Assembly (NCBI GenBank): GCA_946613705.1
Contig: CAMOFU010000167.1
Coordinates: 1-5,460, forward strand
Direction of reading: 5' to 3'
DNA: 5,460 bases
From: an uncultured Clostridia bacterium
GTDB taxonomy: Bacteria > Bacillota > Clostridia > Oscillospirales > Ruminococcaceae
This document shows positions 1 through 5,421 of this stretch, in pieces (position 1 is the first letter of the stretch; every line of letters starts with the position of its first letter). The position numbers and the translations under genes are program-made. The notes under the pieces are model-generated. The model worked only from the letters and a program-made list of their open reading frames with translations, made no database searches and was not told the DNA's origin.

Positions 1-78
1 GCGGCTCCTGCTCACGCTCTGCTCCCCCTCGGGGCGGACGCGGCTCCTGCTCACGCTCTGCTCCTCCTCGCGGGGACG
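1..78 (-). repeat. Two tandem 39-bp in-frame repeats (13 codons) inside the hypothetical gene
   Basis: The 25-bp block at 1-25 recurs exactly at 40-64, and the following 14 bp of each unit are similar, giving a 39-bp period. In the minus-strand frame the units read RPREEEQSVSRSR and VRPEGEQSVSRSR. The period is a multiple of three, so copy number can change without frameshift. The array touches the window edge and may continue. Confidence 0.85.
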
Positions 79-510
79 GCTGTTCTCGCCCTGTCTTGCG
101 GCTGCCAGCTTTTTCTGCATATCGTCGGAGAGCTTGATCTCTATAGTCCGCTTGGTGCGGCCCTGAGCTCTGCGCTCGGGCTTGGGCGGCTCGGGCTTTT
201 TCGGCGGCTCGGGAGCCTTGCGGGGTTCATCCTTATCGAGCCAGATGCTCTTGTTTACGGGCATCACGGGCTCGTCGCTCCAATAGCTGCTCGAACGCAT
301 GGCACGCTTTTTCTCGATATCGGATACCATCTTATCATAGACCTCGGGAGACCTCTTCTCGGGGTCTTTGTACTCGTGAGCGTCTATCGGATCGTTCTGC
401 CCGCGCTTATCGGGCTTCGCATCTGCCGCGCGGTTGAGCTTTTCGAGATATATCCGCTCCAGCTCCTCGCTGTCGGGGAATATATAATTGTTGTTGTTTT
501 TATCGGACAT
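1..510 (-). CDS. Hypothetical charged, proline-rich protein, 3' end outside window (partial)
   Basis: I do not recognise this gene. The reading frame is open from an ATG at 508-510 to the window edge (170 codons seen, no stop). The start is supported by a GGAGG at 522-526, 11 nt upstream and just after the stop of the acyltransferase gene. The gap between the two genes is 17 bp, so they are very probably co-transcribed. The visible part has no signal peptide or membrane segment. It opens MSDKNNNNYIFPD, is rich in Asp, Glu, Lys and Arg, and has a Pro-rich linker (PEPPKKPEPPKPER, about residues 100-113). A short stretch RTIEIKLSDDMQKKL (about residues 120-134) resembles the strand-helix start of ribbon-helix-helix proteins, but only weakly. 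It ends in two copies of a 13-residue Ser/Arg repeat. AlgI-type acyltransferases are often followed by an SGNH/AlgJ-like partner, so a membrane or SGNH domain could lie beyond the edge; that is inference. That it is a real gene is well supported; its function is unknown. Confidence 0.8.
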   Translation of the reverse strand, partial: MSDKNNNNYIFPDSEELERIYLEKLNRAADAKPDKRGQNDPIDAHEYKDPEKRSPEVYDKMVSDIEKKRAMRSSSYWSDEPVMPVNKSIWLDKDEPRKAPEPPKKPEPPKPERRAQGRTKRTIEIKLSDDMQKKLAAARQGENSRPREEEQSVSRSRVRPEGEQSVSRSR

Positions 511-527
511 TTTGTTTTATGCCTCCG

Positions 528-1949
528 TCAGAATCTGAAATACAGGAACGGATTGTTTGTGGTGTTCAGCAGCAGCAGCGAGCTGATTATCAGTATCGCG
601 GCATTCATCGCAATGCCTGCGCTGCGCACAAGGTAGTAGTTCTTCGCCTTCTTCTCCGAGATCTCACGGAGCTTTTTAAGTATCGGGGTCGAAAGAGCGG
701 CCGCAGCGATAACAAGGAATATGTTCGCAAGGAAGATCTTTCTTGTGATGATGTTCGAGAACGGGTTGCCGTTTGCTCCCACCAGCGCCTTGAAGAACTT
801 GCCCAGCGAGCCGAAATCCTCGAAATAGAAGATACCGAAGCCGACGATGATGACGACCTTTGTGTATATATGAGCGAAGATCGGGTTCCAGTTTTTGTAT
901 CTCTTCTTGCCTATCTTCATCTCCATGAACACGAACAGCCCGTAGTACAGGCCCCAGATAACGAAGTTCCAGCTTGCGCCGTGCCACAGTCCCGTGCAGA
1001 ACCACACGAGGAAAAGGCCGCCGTATTTGCGCCGCTTCCCGAAGATCGGCACATAAAGCAGATAGTCGCGGAAGAAGGTGCCGAGGGATATATGCCATCT
1101 CTGCCAGAACTCTGTGATGCTCTTGCAGACGAAAGGATATGTAAAGTTCTCGTCAAAGTGGAAGCCGAAGATCCGTCCGAGGCCTATCGCTATATCCGAG
1201 TATCCCGAGAAATCGAAGTAATACCACAGTGCGACCATTGCCGCGCCGAACCATGCGCCCAGCACCGAGATAGTGCCGATGCCCGAGTAGCCGTTCTCTG
1301 CCGTGCCGAAGCATGATGTGACGACCGTGTTCAGGCTGTTGGCTATGATGACCTTCTTGCCTATACCGAGGATTATGCGCGAGAAGCCGTCCGAAACGTC
1401 CTTGAGGCTCGTGTGTCTTTCGTCTATTTCCTCGGCGATCGTGGAATAACGCACGATCGGGCCCGCGATAAGCTGCGGGAACATCGAAACATAAAGCAGG
1501 AATTTATAGAACTTCTTCTGCACCTTTACCTTGCCCCAGTAGCAGTCTATCGAATAGGAAAGCGTCTGGAAGGTGTAGAACGAAATGCCGATCGGCAGCT
1601 TGATGTCGGGGACGGGGATAGATACTCCCAGCAGCGAATTGATGTTCTCCACAAAGAAGCCGCTGTATTTGAATATTCCCAGCACGCCGATATCGACCGC
1701 GAGCGCGAGTATCAGGGCGCGTTTTTTGACCTTTTCGTTCTTTGCTCTGCCGATGACCCGCCCCGTCATGTAATTGAGATAAGAATATGCCACCAGCATT
1801 ACTATCCACACAGGCTCGCCCCACGCATAGAACAACAGCGAGAATGCGAGCAGCACGATGTTGCGCGCCTGTATCTTACGCGCCACGAAGTAGATCAGTA
1901 TGCACAGCGGCATAAAGAAGTATATAAAAAACAGATCGGCGAAAACCAA
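528..1949 (-). CDS. AlgI-type MBOAT family membrane O-acyltransferase
   Basis: This is a complete 473-residue polytopic membrane protein of the MBOAT family (AlgI/PatA/DltB relatives), at the usual length for the family. Such enzymes move an acyl group, usually acetyl, across the membrane to a polysaccharide, peptidoglycan or teichoic acid partner. Family blocks appear in order: PIGISFYTFQTLSY (119-132), FPQLIAGPIVRY (157-168), DFSGYSDIAIGLGRIFGF (246-263), EFWQRWHISLGTFFRDY (280-296) with His286, and GLWHGASWNF (320-329) with His323, which matches the catalytic histidine of AlgI. About ten or more hydrophobic segments span the protein from residues 5-22 to 445-463. The start is a TTG; the N-terminus MVFADLFFIYFFMPL has the usual AlgI pattern. 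It is followed after 17 bp by the unknown charged gene. The motifs favour AlgI-like over DltB, and no dlt genes are visible. The acceptor polymer cannot be told from sequence, so no symbol is given. Confidence 0.93.
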   Translation of the reverse strand: MVFADLFFIYFFMPLCILIYFVARKIQARNIVLLAFSLLFYAWGEPVWIVMLVAYSYLNYMTGRVIGRAKNEKVKKRALILALAVDIGVLGIFKYSGFFVENINSLLGVSIPVPDIKLPIGISFYTFQTLSYSIDCYWGKVKVQKKFYKFLLYVSMFPQLIAGPIVRYSTIAEEIDERHTSLKDVSDGFSRIILGIGKKVIIANSLNTVVTSCFGTAENGYSGIGTISVLGAWFGAAMVALWYYFDFSGYSDIAIGLGRIFGFHFDENFTYPFVCKSITEFWQRWHISLGTFFRDYLLYVPIFGKRRKYGGLFLVWFCTGLWHGASWNFVIWGLYYGLFVFMEMKIGKKRYKNWNPIFAHIYTKVVIIVGFGIFYFEDFGSLGKFFKALVGANGNPFSNIITRKIFLANIFLVIAAAALSTPILKKLREISEKKAKNYYLVRSAGIAMNAAILIISSLLLLNTTNNPFLYFRF

Positions 1950-1958
1950 CTTCAGGAT

Positions 1959-1965
1959 CCTCTCT
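1959..1965 (-). promoter_or_regulatory. Ribosome binding site supporting the TTG start of the acyltransferase
   Basis: The minus strand reads AGAGAGG, then 9 nt, then TTG at 1947-1949. No ATG or GTG in this frame sits at a comparable spacing, and the codons just upstream in frame (CTG, AAG) are less likely starts. With the family-typical MVF... N-terminus this fixes the start at 1949. Confidence 0.7.
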
Positions 1966-1983
1966 TGATTATTGTCTGTCTTA

Positions 1984-1997
1984 CGAAAACGTTTTCG
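1984..1997 (-). promoter_or_regulatory. Perfect 14-bp palindrome, cre/LacI-family operator candidate
   Basis: The sequence CGAAAACGTTTTCG is a perfect inverted repeat centred on CG. It agrees with the CcpA cre consensus TGWAANCGNTNWCA at 12 of 14 positions, differing only at the two outer bases. It lies about 35-48 nt downstream of the predicted transcription start of the acyltransferase operon and upstream of its ribosome binding site. Repressor binding there would act as a roadblock. Whether the binder is CcpA or a local LacI-family regulator is not shown; no such gene is in the window. Confidence 0.6.
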
Positions 1998-2037
1998 ATG
2001 AGATGTATTCTTTGTTCTGCTCTAAAACAGCATTATA

Positions 2038-2066
2038 ATTATATCATCACTTTTAAACAAAGTCAA
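2038..2066 (-). promoter_or_regulatory. Sigma-A-type promoter of the acyltransferase operon
   Basis: Reading the minus strand, a -35 TTGACT (2061-2066) is followed by a 17-bp spacer and a perfect -10 TATAAT (2038-2043). The predicted start is near 2031, giving a leader of about 82 nt before the TTG codon, containing the palindrome at 1984-1997. The 255-bp spacer 1950-2204 holds this promoter and the palindrome; I see no convincing terminator for the upstream gene in it. Confidence 0.8.
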
Positions 2067-2204
2067 TCGTAATTCTGCACAAACCGACAAAGCAAAAGCC
2101 CCCGTACCACCGACATTATGCCGTTTTACGACTTTGTCAGAAAAATAACGAGGGAGTTTTATGTTACAGTTAGGGAAAAGACGGCAGTGCCTGTGCGGAG
2201 GGGG

Positions 2205-2825
2205 TCATTCGATGATGCTTCGGGTCGGGGCATTGTCACGCTCGTGCTGTCGGCGGCGGCGGGCCATGAGCTTCTTTACAGCGTAGATCAGCAGCAGCGC
2301 TCCCGAGATGACAGCGACCGCCATGATCGGGTAAAGGCCGAACCGCCATTTCGATGCGAGCTGTTTCTGCTCCTCGGTCAGCCCGTAGCCCTCGCCGATA
2401 CGCTCCTTGGCCTTGTCGATAATATACACAGCGCCGTGCATATAGCAGACCGTACCGCCAAGAATAACAATGAACTGAGCGATGTATTTTGACATGAATG
2501 CGAGCACTATCCCGACAAGGCAGACAGCAGAGCCTATGCCGATGAAGGCGGCTATCCTTGATGGGACACCGTCCATCTGCTCCATTGATATCCCGAGAAC
2601 GAAGATGCCCCCGTAATAGAGCCCCGACCAGAGAAACGGGATACACATAACGATCTTCAGCAGGAGAGTGAGGGCGGAATCGAAGCGCTTTGCCCGACGG
2701 CGGAGCTTTTTTGCACTTCTGCTCTCGCCTGCATTCCTGCGCTCGAGCTGTTCGCTCTGCTCGGCAGCTCTTTTGGCATCGAGCTGCATCTGTGACTGTT
2801 TTCTGAGCTTGTCCTTTTTTGACAT
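2205..2825 (-). CDS. Small multi-pass membrane protein of unknown function
   Basis: This is a 206-residue protein that I do not recognise. Residues 1-48 are very basic and charged (MSKKDKLRKQ..., RRAKR before the membrane part) and may form a cytoplasmic helix or coiled coil. Hydrophobic segments follow at about 51-79 (one long or two short), 91-111, 115-136 and 163-184, and the tail is Arg-rich (about 189-203). The basic N-terminus, and the Arg-rich tail, would be cytoplasmic by the positive-inside rule. I chose the ATG at 2825 because GAGG lies 6 nt upstream. A GTG at 2900 in the same frame would add 25 residues but sits at or near the predicted transcription start with no ribosome binding site. 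The gene has its own promoter and is divergent from spoIVB, with 287 bp between them. It does not share the acyltransferase promoter. No catalytic motif or signal peptide is visible, so no function is proposed. Confidence 0.8.
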   Translation of the reverse strand: MSKKDKLRKQSQMQLDAKRAAEQSEQLERRNAGESRSAKKLRRRAKRFDSALTLLLKIVMCIPFLWSGLYYGGIFVLGISMEQMDGVPSRIAAFIGIGSAVCLVGIVLAFMSKYIAQFIVILGGTVCYMHGAVYIIDKAKERIGEGYGLTEEQKQLASKWRFGLYPIMAVAVISGALLLIYAVKKLMARRRRQHERDNAPTRSIIE

Positions 2826-2867
2826 ATTACACCTCGCGGATAGGATTATAATTATAGTATTGGATCG

Positions 2868-2895
2868 GGAGCGGGAGGATCCGACAGACCGCTCC
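2868..2895 (-). promoter_or_regulatory. Leader hairpin of the small membrane protein gene
   Basis: On the minus strand GGAGCGG (2889-2895) and CCGCTCC (2868-2874) form a perfect 7-bp stem with a 14-nt loop. It lies within a few bases of the predicted transcript start. An alternative GGATC/GATCC stem overlaps it. It could stabilise the mRNA end or be regulatory; there is no U-tract, so it is not a terminator. Confidence 0.4.
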
Positions 2896-2902
2896 GTCAC
2901 TT

Positions 2903-2931
2903 ATTATATCACATATCCGAGCCGAATGCAA
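2903..2931 (-). promoter_or_regulatory. Extended -10 sigma-A promoter of the small membrane protein gene
   Basis: The minus strand carries TGA-TATAAT (extended -10; TATAAT at 2903-2908) with a weak -35 TTGCAT (2926-2931) at 17-bp spacing. The predicted start near 2896 gives a leader of about 70 nt to the ATG at 2825. A second TATAAT at 2851-2856 has no plausible -35 partner. Confidence 0.6.
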
Positions 2932-3058
2932 TCAAATAATAATAAAAATCAAAAACAAAAATATTGTAAATACTGCTGCCAAGACAAAATATTCTTTCCC
3001 GATATCATGGATTTATTCGCGGCTTCTGCAAAAAATAATCTTACATCAATTATTATAT

Positions 3059-3087
3059 GTATATCAGACGTGCATTATACCATTATA
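3059..3087 (+). promoter_or_regulatory. Forespore sigma-G/sigma-F-like promoter of spoIVB
   Basis: GTATA (3059-3063), a 17-bp spacer and CATTATA (3081-3087) match the sigma-G pattern known from Bacillus (GNATR, about 18 bp, CATNNTA), with a -35 also fitting sigma-F. This is the regulation expected for spoIVB. The predicted start is near 3094, leaving a short leader of about 19 nt with the ribosome binding site at 3097-3103. A second CATTATA at 3073-3079 lacks a matching -35 at the right distance. Confidence 0.6.
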
Positions 3088-3112
3088 AAATACAAAGGAA
3101 GGACTGATAATT

Positions 3113-4309
3113 ATGCGCCGTTTTTTTCACGCAGCTGCTGTTTTCACAGGTGCCTGCGCACTTTCCGTTCTGGGGCTTATCGGCTTTTACGGTCACAGCC
3201 TGCCGAGCTCGTTTACGATCCCCGACAGCCGCGGGCTTGCCGTGGACTCACTGTTTACCGTAACCTCAAGGACCACAGACCGATCGGAGGAACAAGATAA
3301 CGTGGAACAGACCAGTACAGGCATCAGCAGGACGCTCATGCTTTTTGATGCCTTTCCGATCAAGAACATCTCGACCAGTATTATCGGCAGACCCGAGCTC
3401 GTTCCCTGCGGCGAGCCGTTTGGCATAAAGCTGATGACCGACGGTGTCATGGTCATCGGTCTGGAGGATATCGGCAGCAGCTGCCCCGCCTCGGAATGCG
3501 GGATCATGGTCGGTGACGTGATAACGGGCATCGACGGGCAGACTGTCACCACCAACAAGCGTGTCAGCGAGATCATCGGCGGCTCGGGCGGGCGGCCGTG
3601 CTCGGTATCCTTTTCACGCGGCGGCAGTGAGCGCACCGCGACGCTTATCCCCGTTTACAGTGCAGGCTCCTACAAGGCGGGAATGTGGGTGCGCGACTCT
3701 TCGGCGGGGATAGGCACGGTTACCTTCTGCGACCCCGACGATCTATCGTTTGCGGGGCTCGGCCACCCGATCTGTGATGCCGATACCAAGCTGCCGCTGC
3801 CGATATCTCACGGCACGGTCGGCGATGTTGCGATCACAGGCTGCACCCGCAGCGAGCACGGCGAACCTGGGCAGCTGCTCGGAGAATTCACCTCGTCGGA
3901 GCCTGCGGGCAGCATCACTGCCAACATCTCCGAGGGTGTGTTCGGCACCCTTGACACCATGCCCTCGCGTGAGAAAGCGCTTCCTCTCGGCTTCAAGCAG
4001 GAGGTGCGCCGCGGCAGCGCCGAGATACTCTCCACCCTTTCGGGCAGCACCCCCGAGCGCTTTACGATAGAGATCGAGAATATAGACCTTTCCGACAGTG
4101 CCGCGCACGATATGATAGTCCACGTCACCGACGAACGGCTGCTCTCGGAGGCAGGCGGCATAGTGCAGGGCATGAGCGGCAGTCCGATCATTCAGGACGG
4201 AAGGCTCGTCGGTGCAGTCACTCATGTTTTTGTAGATGACCCGACCAGAGGCTACGCTATCTTTGCCGAGGATATGTACCTTGCCTCGATCTCGGCATCT
4301 GCCCGATAG
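3113..4309 (+). CDS. spoIVB: SpoIVB, sporulation-signalling PDZ serine peptidase (S55 family)
   Basis: SpoIVB is made in the forespore, secreted into the intermembrane space, and cleaves SpoIVFA so that SpoIVFB can process pro-sigma-K in the mother cell. This copy has 398 residues, slightly shorter than the 425 in B. subtilis. Residues 5-27 form an N-terminal signal/membrane anchor. A PDZ domain covers about 97-180, with its GIMVGDVITGIDGQ core (130-143). The S55 peptidase domain fills the C-terminal half. The likely catalytic triad is His218 in GLGHPI (215-220), Asp340 in HVTDERLL, and Ser355 in VQGMSGSPII (351-360). The 15-residue Asp-Ser spacing equals that of D363 and S378 in B. subtilis. 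The ATG follows GGAAGGA by 9 nt. spo0A lies 272 bp downstream. In many Clostridia recN precedes spoIVB; here a divergent unknown membrane gene does. Nothing is truncated, and identification is secure. Confidence 0.96.
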   Translation: MRRFFHAAAVFTGACALSVLGLIGFYGHSLPSSFTIPDSRGLAVDSLFTVTSRTTDRSEEQDNVEQTSTGISRTLMLFDAFPIKNISTSIIGRPELVPCGEPFGIKLMTDGVMVIGLEDIGSSCPASECGIMVGDVITGIDGQTVTTNKRVSEIIGGSGGRPCSVSFSRGGSERTATLIPVYSAGSYKAGMWVRDSSAGIGTVTFCDPDDLSFAGLGHPICDADTKLPLPISHGTVGDVAITGCTRSEHGEPGQLLGEFTSSEPAGSITANISEGVFGTLDTMPSREKALPLGFKQEVRRGSAEILSTLSGSTPERFTIEIENIDLSDSAAHDMIVHVTDERLLSEAGGIVQGMSGSPIIQDGRLVGAVTHVFVDDPTRGYAIFAEDMYLASISASAR

Positions 4310-4320
4310 CCCGCCGATAT

Positions 4321-4370
4321 CGCGCATTCCCGCGCATTCCCGCGCATTTTCGCGCATTTCGGCGCAAGTC
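4321..4370 (+). repeat. 10-bp tandem array just after spoIVB
   Basis: Five consecutive 10-bp units start 11 bp after the spoIVB stop: CGCGCATTCC twice, CGCGCATTTT, CGCGCATTTC, and a diverged GGCGCAAGTC. Each unit contains a GCGC (self-complementary), and the array is flanked by GCCGA (4313-4317) and TCGGC (4369-4373), so the RNA could fold over the whole region. It might help end the spoIVB transcript, although there is no clean U-tract. The period is close to one DNA helical turn. Confidence 0.85.
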
Positions 4371-4430
4371 GGCTAGTTTATTCGATTTTGTTATAATTTC
4401 GGCTGATTTGTGTTAATTTTGTACAATAAT
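4369..4430 (+). repeat. Imperfect ~30-bp direct duplication upstream of spo0A
   Basis: TCGGCT at 4369 and again at 4399 starts two similar AT-rich blocks. ATTTTGT recurs at 4385 and 4416, and each block ends in a TATAAT/ACAATAAT-like string. The period is 30-31 bp, about three helical turns. It could be a decayed duplication or paired regulator sites. Confidence 0.5.
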
Positions 4431-4436
4431 GTCGAT
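4430..4436 (+). promoter_or_regulatory. Candidate 0A box
   Basis: TGTCGAT differs at one base from the Spo0A-binding core TGTCGAA. It lies about 70 bp before the predicted spo0A transcription start, where autoregulation by Spo0A~P would be plausible. A single 7-bp near match is weak evidence. Confidence 0.3.
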
Positions 4437-4465
4437 TAAAAATTGACGTTTTGAGCAAAAAACTA

Positions 4466-4494
4466 TTGATTTTTGAATCTATCTGTGATAAAAT
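4466..4494 (+). promoter_or_regulatory. Sigma-A promoter of spo0A with extended -10
   Basis: TTGATT (4466-4471), a 17-bp spacer and TAAAAT (4489-4494), preceded by TGA as an extended -10. The predicted start near 4501 gives a leader of about 81 nt. An overlapping sigma-H element (AGCA... near 4454 and GAAT at 4475-4478) is a poor match at too short a spacing, so the sigma-H promoter seen at Bacillus spo0A is not evident here. Confidence 0.6.
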
Positions 4495-4515
4495 ATAGTC
4501 AAGACAAAAACAGAA

Positions 4516-4555
4516 GGCAGATGCCGCGGACGGCCGGCAGTTCGGCGGCACTGCC
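4516..4555 (+). promoter_or_regulatory. GC-rich spo0A leader with two competing hairpins
   Basis: This 40-nt GC-rich island stands in an AT-rich spacer. Fold A pairs GGCAG (4516-4520) with CTGCC (4551-4555) and GCCGC (4523-4527) with GCGGC (4545-4549), giving 10 bp with a 2x1 internal loop. Fold B pairs GGCAGT (4536-4541) with ACTGCC (4550-4555), a perfect 6-bp stem with an 8-nt loop. Both use CTGCC at 4551-4555, so they exclude each other. The structure sits between promoter and ribosome binding site and has no U-tract. It resembles no riboswitch class I know. Confidence 0.5.
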
Positions 4556-4568
4556 AATACATGACAAC

Positions 4569-4573
4569 GGAGG
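4569..4573 (+). promoter_or_regulatory. Ribosome binding site that sets the spo0A start
   Basis: GGAGG lies 8 nt before the ATG at 4582. An in-frame ATG at 4561 lies upstream of this site and has no ribosome binding site of its own. Known Spo0A proteins begin just before the KI(K/R)(V/I) strand, as does the protein started at 4582. Confidence 0.85.
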
Positions 4574-4581
4574 AAAACACA

Positions 4582-5364
4582 ATGAACAATAAAATAAAGA
4601 TACTGATCGGTGACGACTCGGCGCAGTACGGTGTGAACTGTGCGTCCTCGTTAAGAAGCCTGGGATTTTTCGTGATAACCCGTCCCAAGGACGGGCTGGT
4701 GATCTTCGATGCTATCCGCAACGAAGCGCCCGAGGTGGTGATGATCGATGCGGTGATGCCGGGGCTCGATGCGATAGGACTTATCCGCAAGGTGATGCAG
4801 TCTTCCTACAAGAAGCCGATGTTCATAGTCACCAGCTCTTACGAGAACTCGTTTATCGAGCAGCAGGTGATGAATGCGGGGGCATCGTATTTTATGCTGA
4901 AGCCCTTCGATGTGAAGGTGCTCGGTGAGCGCATCAAGATGATGCTCGACATTGACACCGACATCACGTCGGACAGCGTCTACAGCCGTTCCAACCGAAA
5001 CCCGAACCTTGAGATAATCGTGACCGACATAATCCACCAGATCGGAGTTCCCGCGCACATCAAGGGTTATCATTATCTGCGCGAGGCGATAATGGCATCG
5101 GTGGCGGACAAGGAGATGCTTGAGAGCGTTACAAAGCTGCTTTACCCTGCGGTGGCGAAGAAGTTCAAGACCACGCCCTCCCGAGTTGAGCGGGCGATCC
5201 GTCACGCGATCGAGATAGCATGGGACCGCGGTGACATAGACACGCTCAATTCCTTCTTCGGCTACACGATCAACACGGGCAAGGGCAAGCCCACCAACTC
5301 GGAGTTCATCGCACTCATCACCGACAAGATCTGCCTGAAATACAAGACGACGATGACGGCGTAA
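4582..5364 (+). CDS. spo0A: Spo0A, sporulation master response regulator
   Basis: Spo0A is phosphorylated by sporulation kinases or a phosphorelay, dimerises, and binds 0A boxes to switch the cell into sporulation. This copy has 260 residues, close to the usual length. The receiver domain (about 4-122) has the acidic pair Asp11-Asp12, the phospho-acceptor Asp56 in VVMIDAVMPG, Thr84 in IVTSS and Lys107 in MLKPF. A linker (about 124-142) leads to the Spo0A effector domain with TDIIHQIGVPAHIKGY (148-163) and the near-invariant recognition helix TPSRVERAIRHAIEIAW (198-214), followed by FFGYTI and GKPTNSEFIA. All key residues are present, so it should be functional. The region after the acidic pair (SAQYGVNCASSL) and GLDAIG after Asp56 differ from the more common NRE... 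and HLDGIG. It lies downstream of spoIVB, the usual clostridial order, but with its own promoter and a structured leader. Identification is secure. Confidence 0.98.
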   Translation: MNNKIKILIGDDSAQYGVNCASSLRSLGFFVITRPKDGLVIFDAIRNEAPEVVMIDAVMPGLDAIGLIRKVMQSSYKKPMFIVTSSYENSFIEQQVMNAGASYFMLKPFDVKVLGERIKMMLDIDTDITSDSVYSRSNRNPNLEIIVTDIIHQIGVPAHIKGYHYLREAIMASVADKEMLESVTKLLYPAVAKKFKTTPSRVERAIRHAIEIAWDRGDIDTLNSFFGYTINTGKGKPTNSEFIALITDKICLKYKTTMTA

Positions 5365-5421
5365 CAGTCGGCATAAATAATTAAAAATAAAAAATAAAAA
5401 ACAAAAAAGAATAAACAAGGT

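Noticed and set aside
519..2072. Long plus-strand open frames (519-1316 and 1413-2072)
   Set aside because: They are antisense to the clearly identified acyltransferase, have odd His/Arg/Glu-rich composition and no credible ribosome binding sites; they are shadows of its GC-rich codon pattern.
2112..2124. Hairpin CGACATTATGCCG as terminator for the small membrane gene
   Set aside because: On the coding (minus) strand the 5-bp stem with one wobble pair is followed by GTGG rather than a U-tract.
2161..2286. Small plus-strand frame of about 41 codons starting at ATG 2161 after a GAGGGAG
   Set aside because: It runs antisense into the membrane protein gene and encodes a low-complexity Cys/Arg-rich product.
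2826..2900. GTG start at 2900 extending the small membrane protein by 25 residues
   Set aside because: It lies at or near the predicted transcription start, has no ribosome binding site, and the ATG at 2825 has a good GAGG at 6 nt.
3743..4357. Minus-strand open frame opposite spoIVB
   Set aside because: It overlaps the catalytic half of SpoIVB completely, has no recognisable protein features, and arises from codon periodicity.
4321..4370. CRISPR array
   Set aside because: Units are 10 bp and directly abutting, with no spacers.
4561..4581. ATG at 4561 as the spo0A start
   Set aside because: It lies upstream of the GGAGG at 4569-4573, which properly serves the ATG at 4582.
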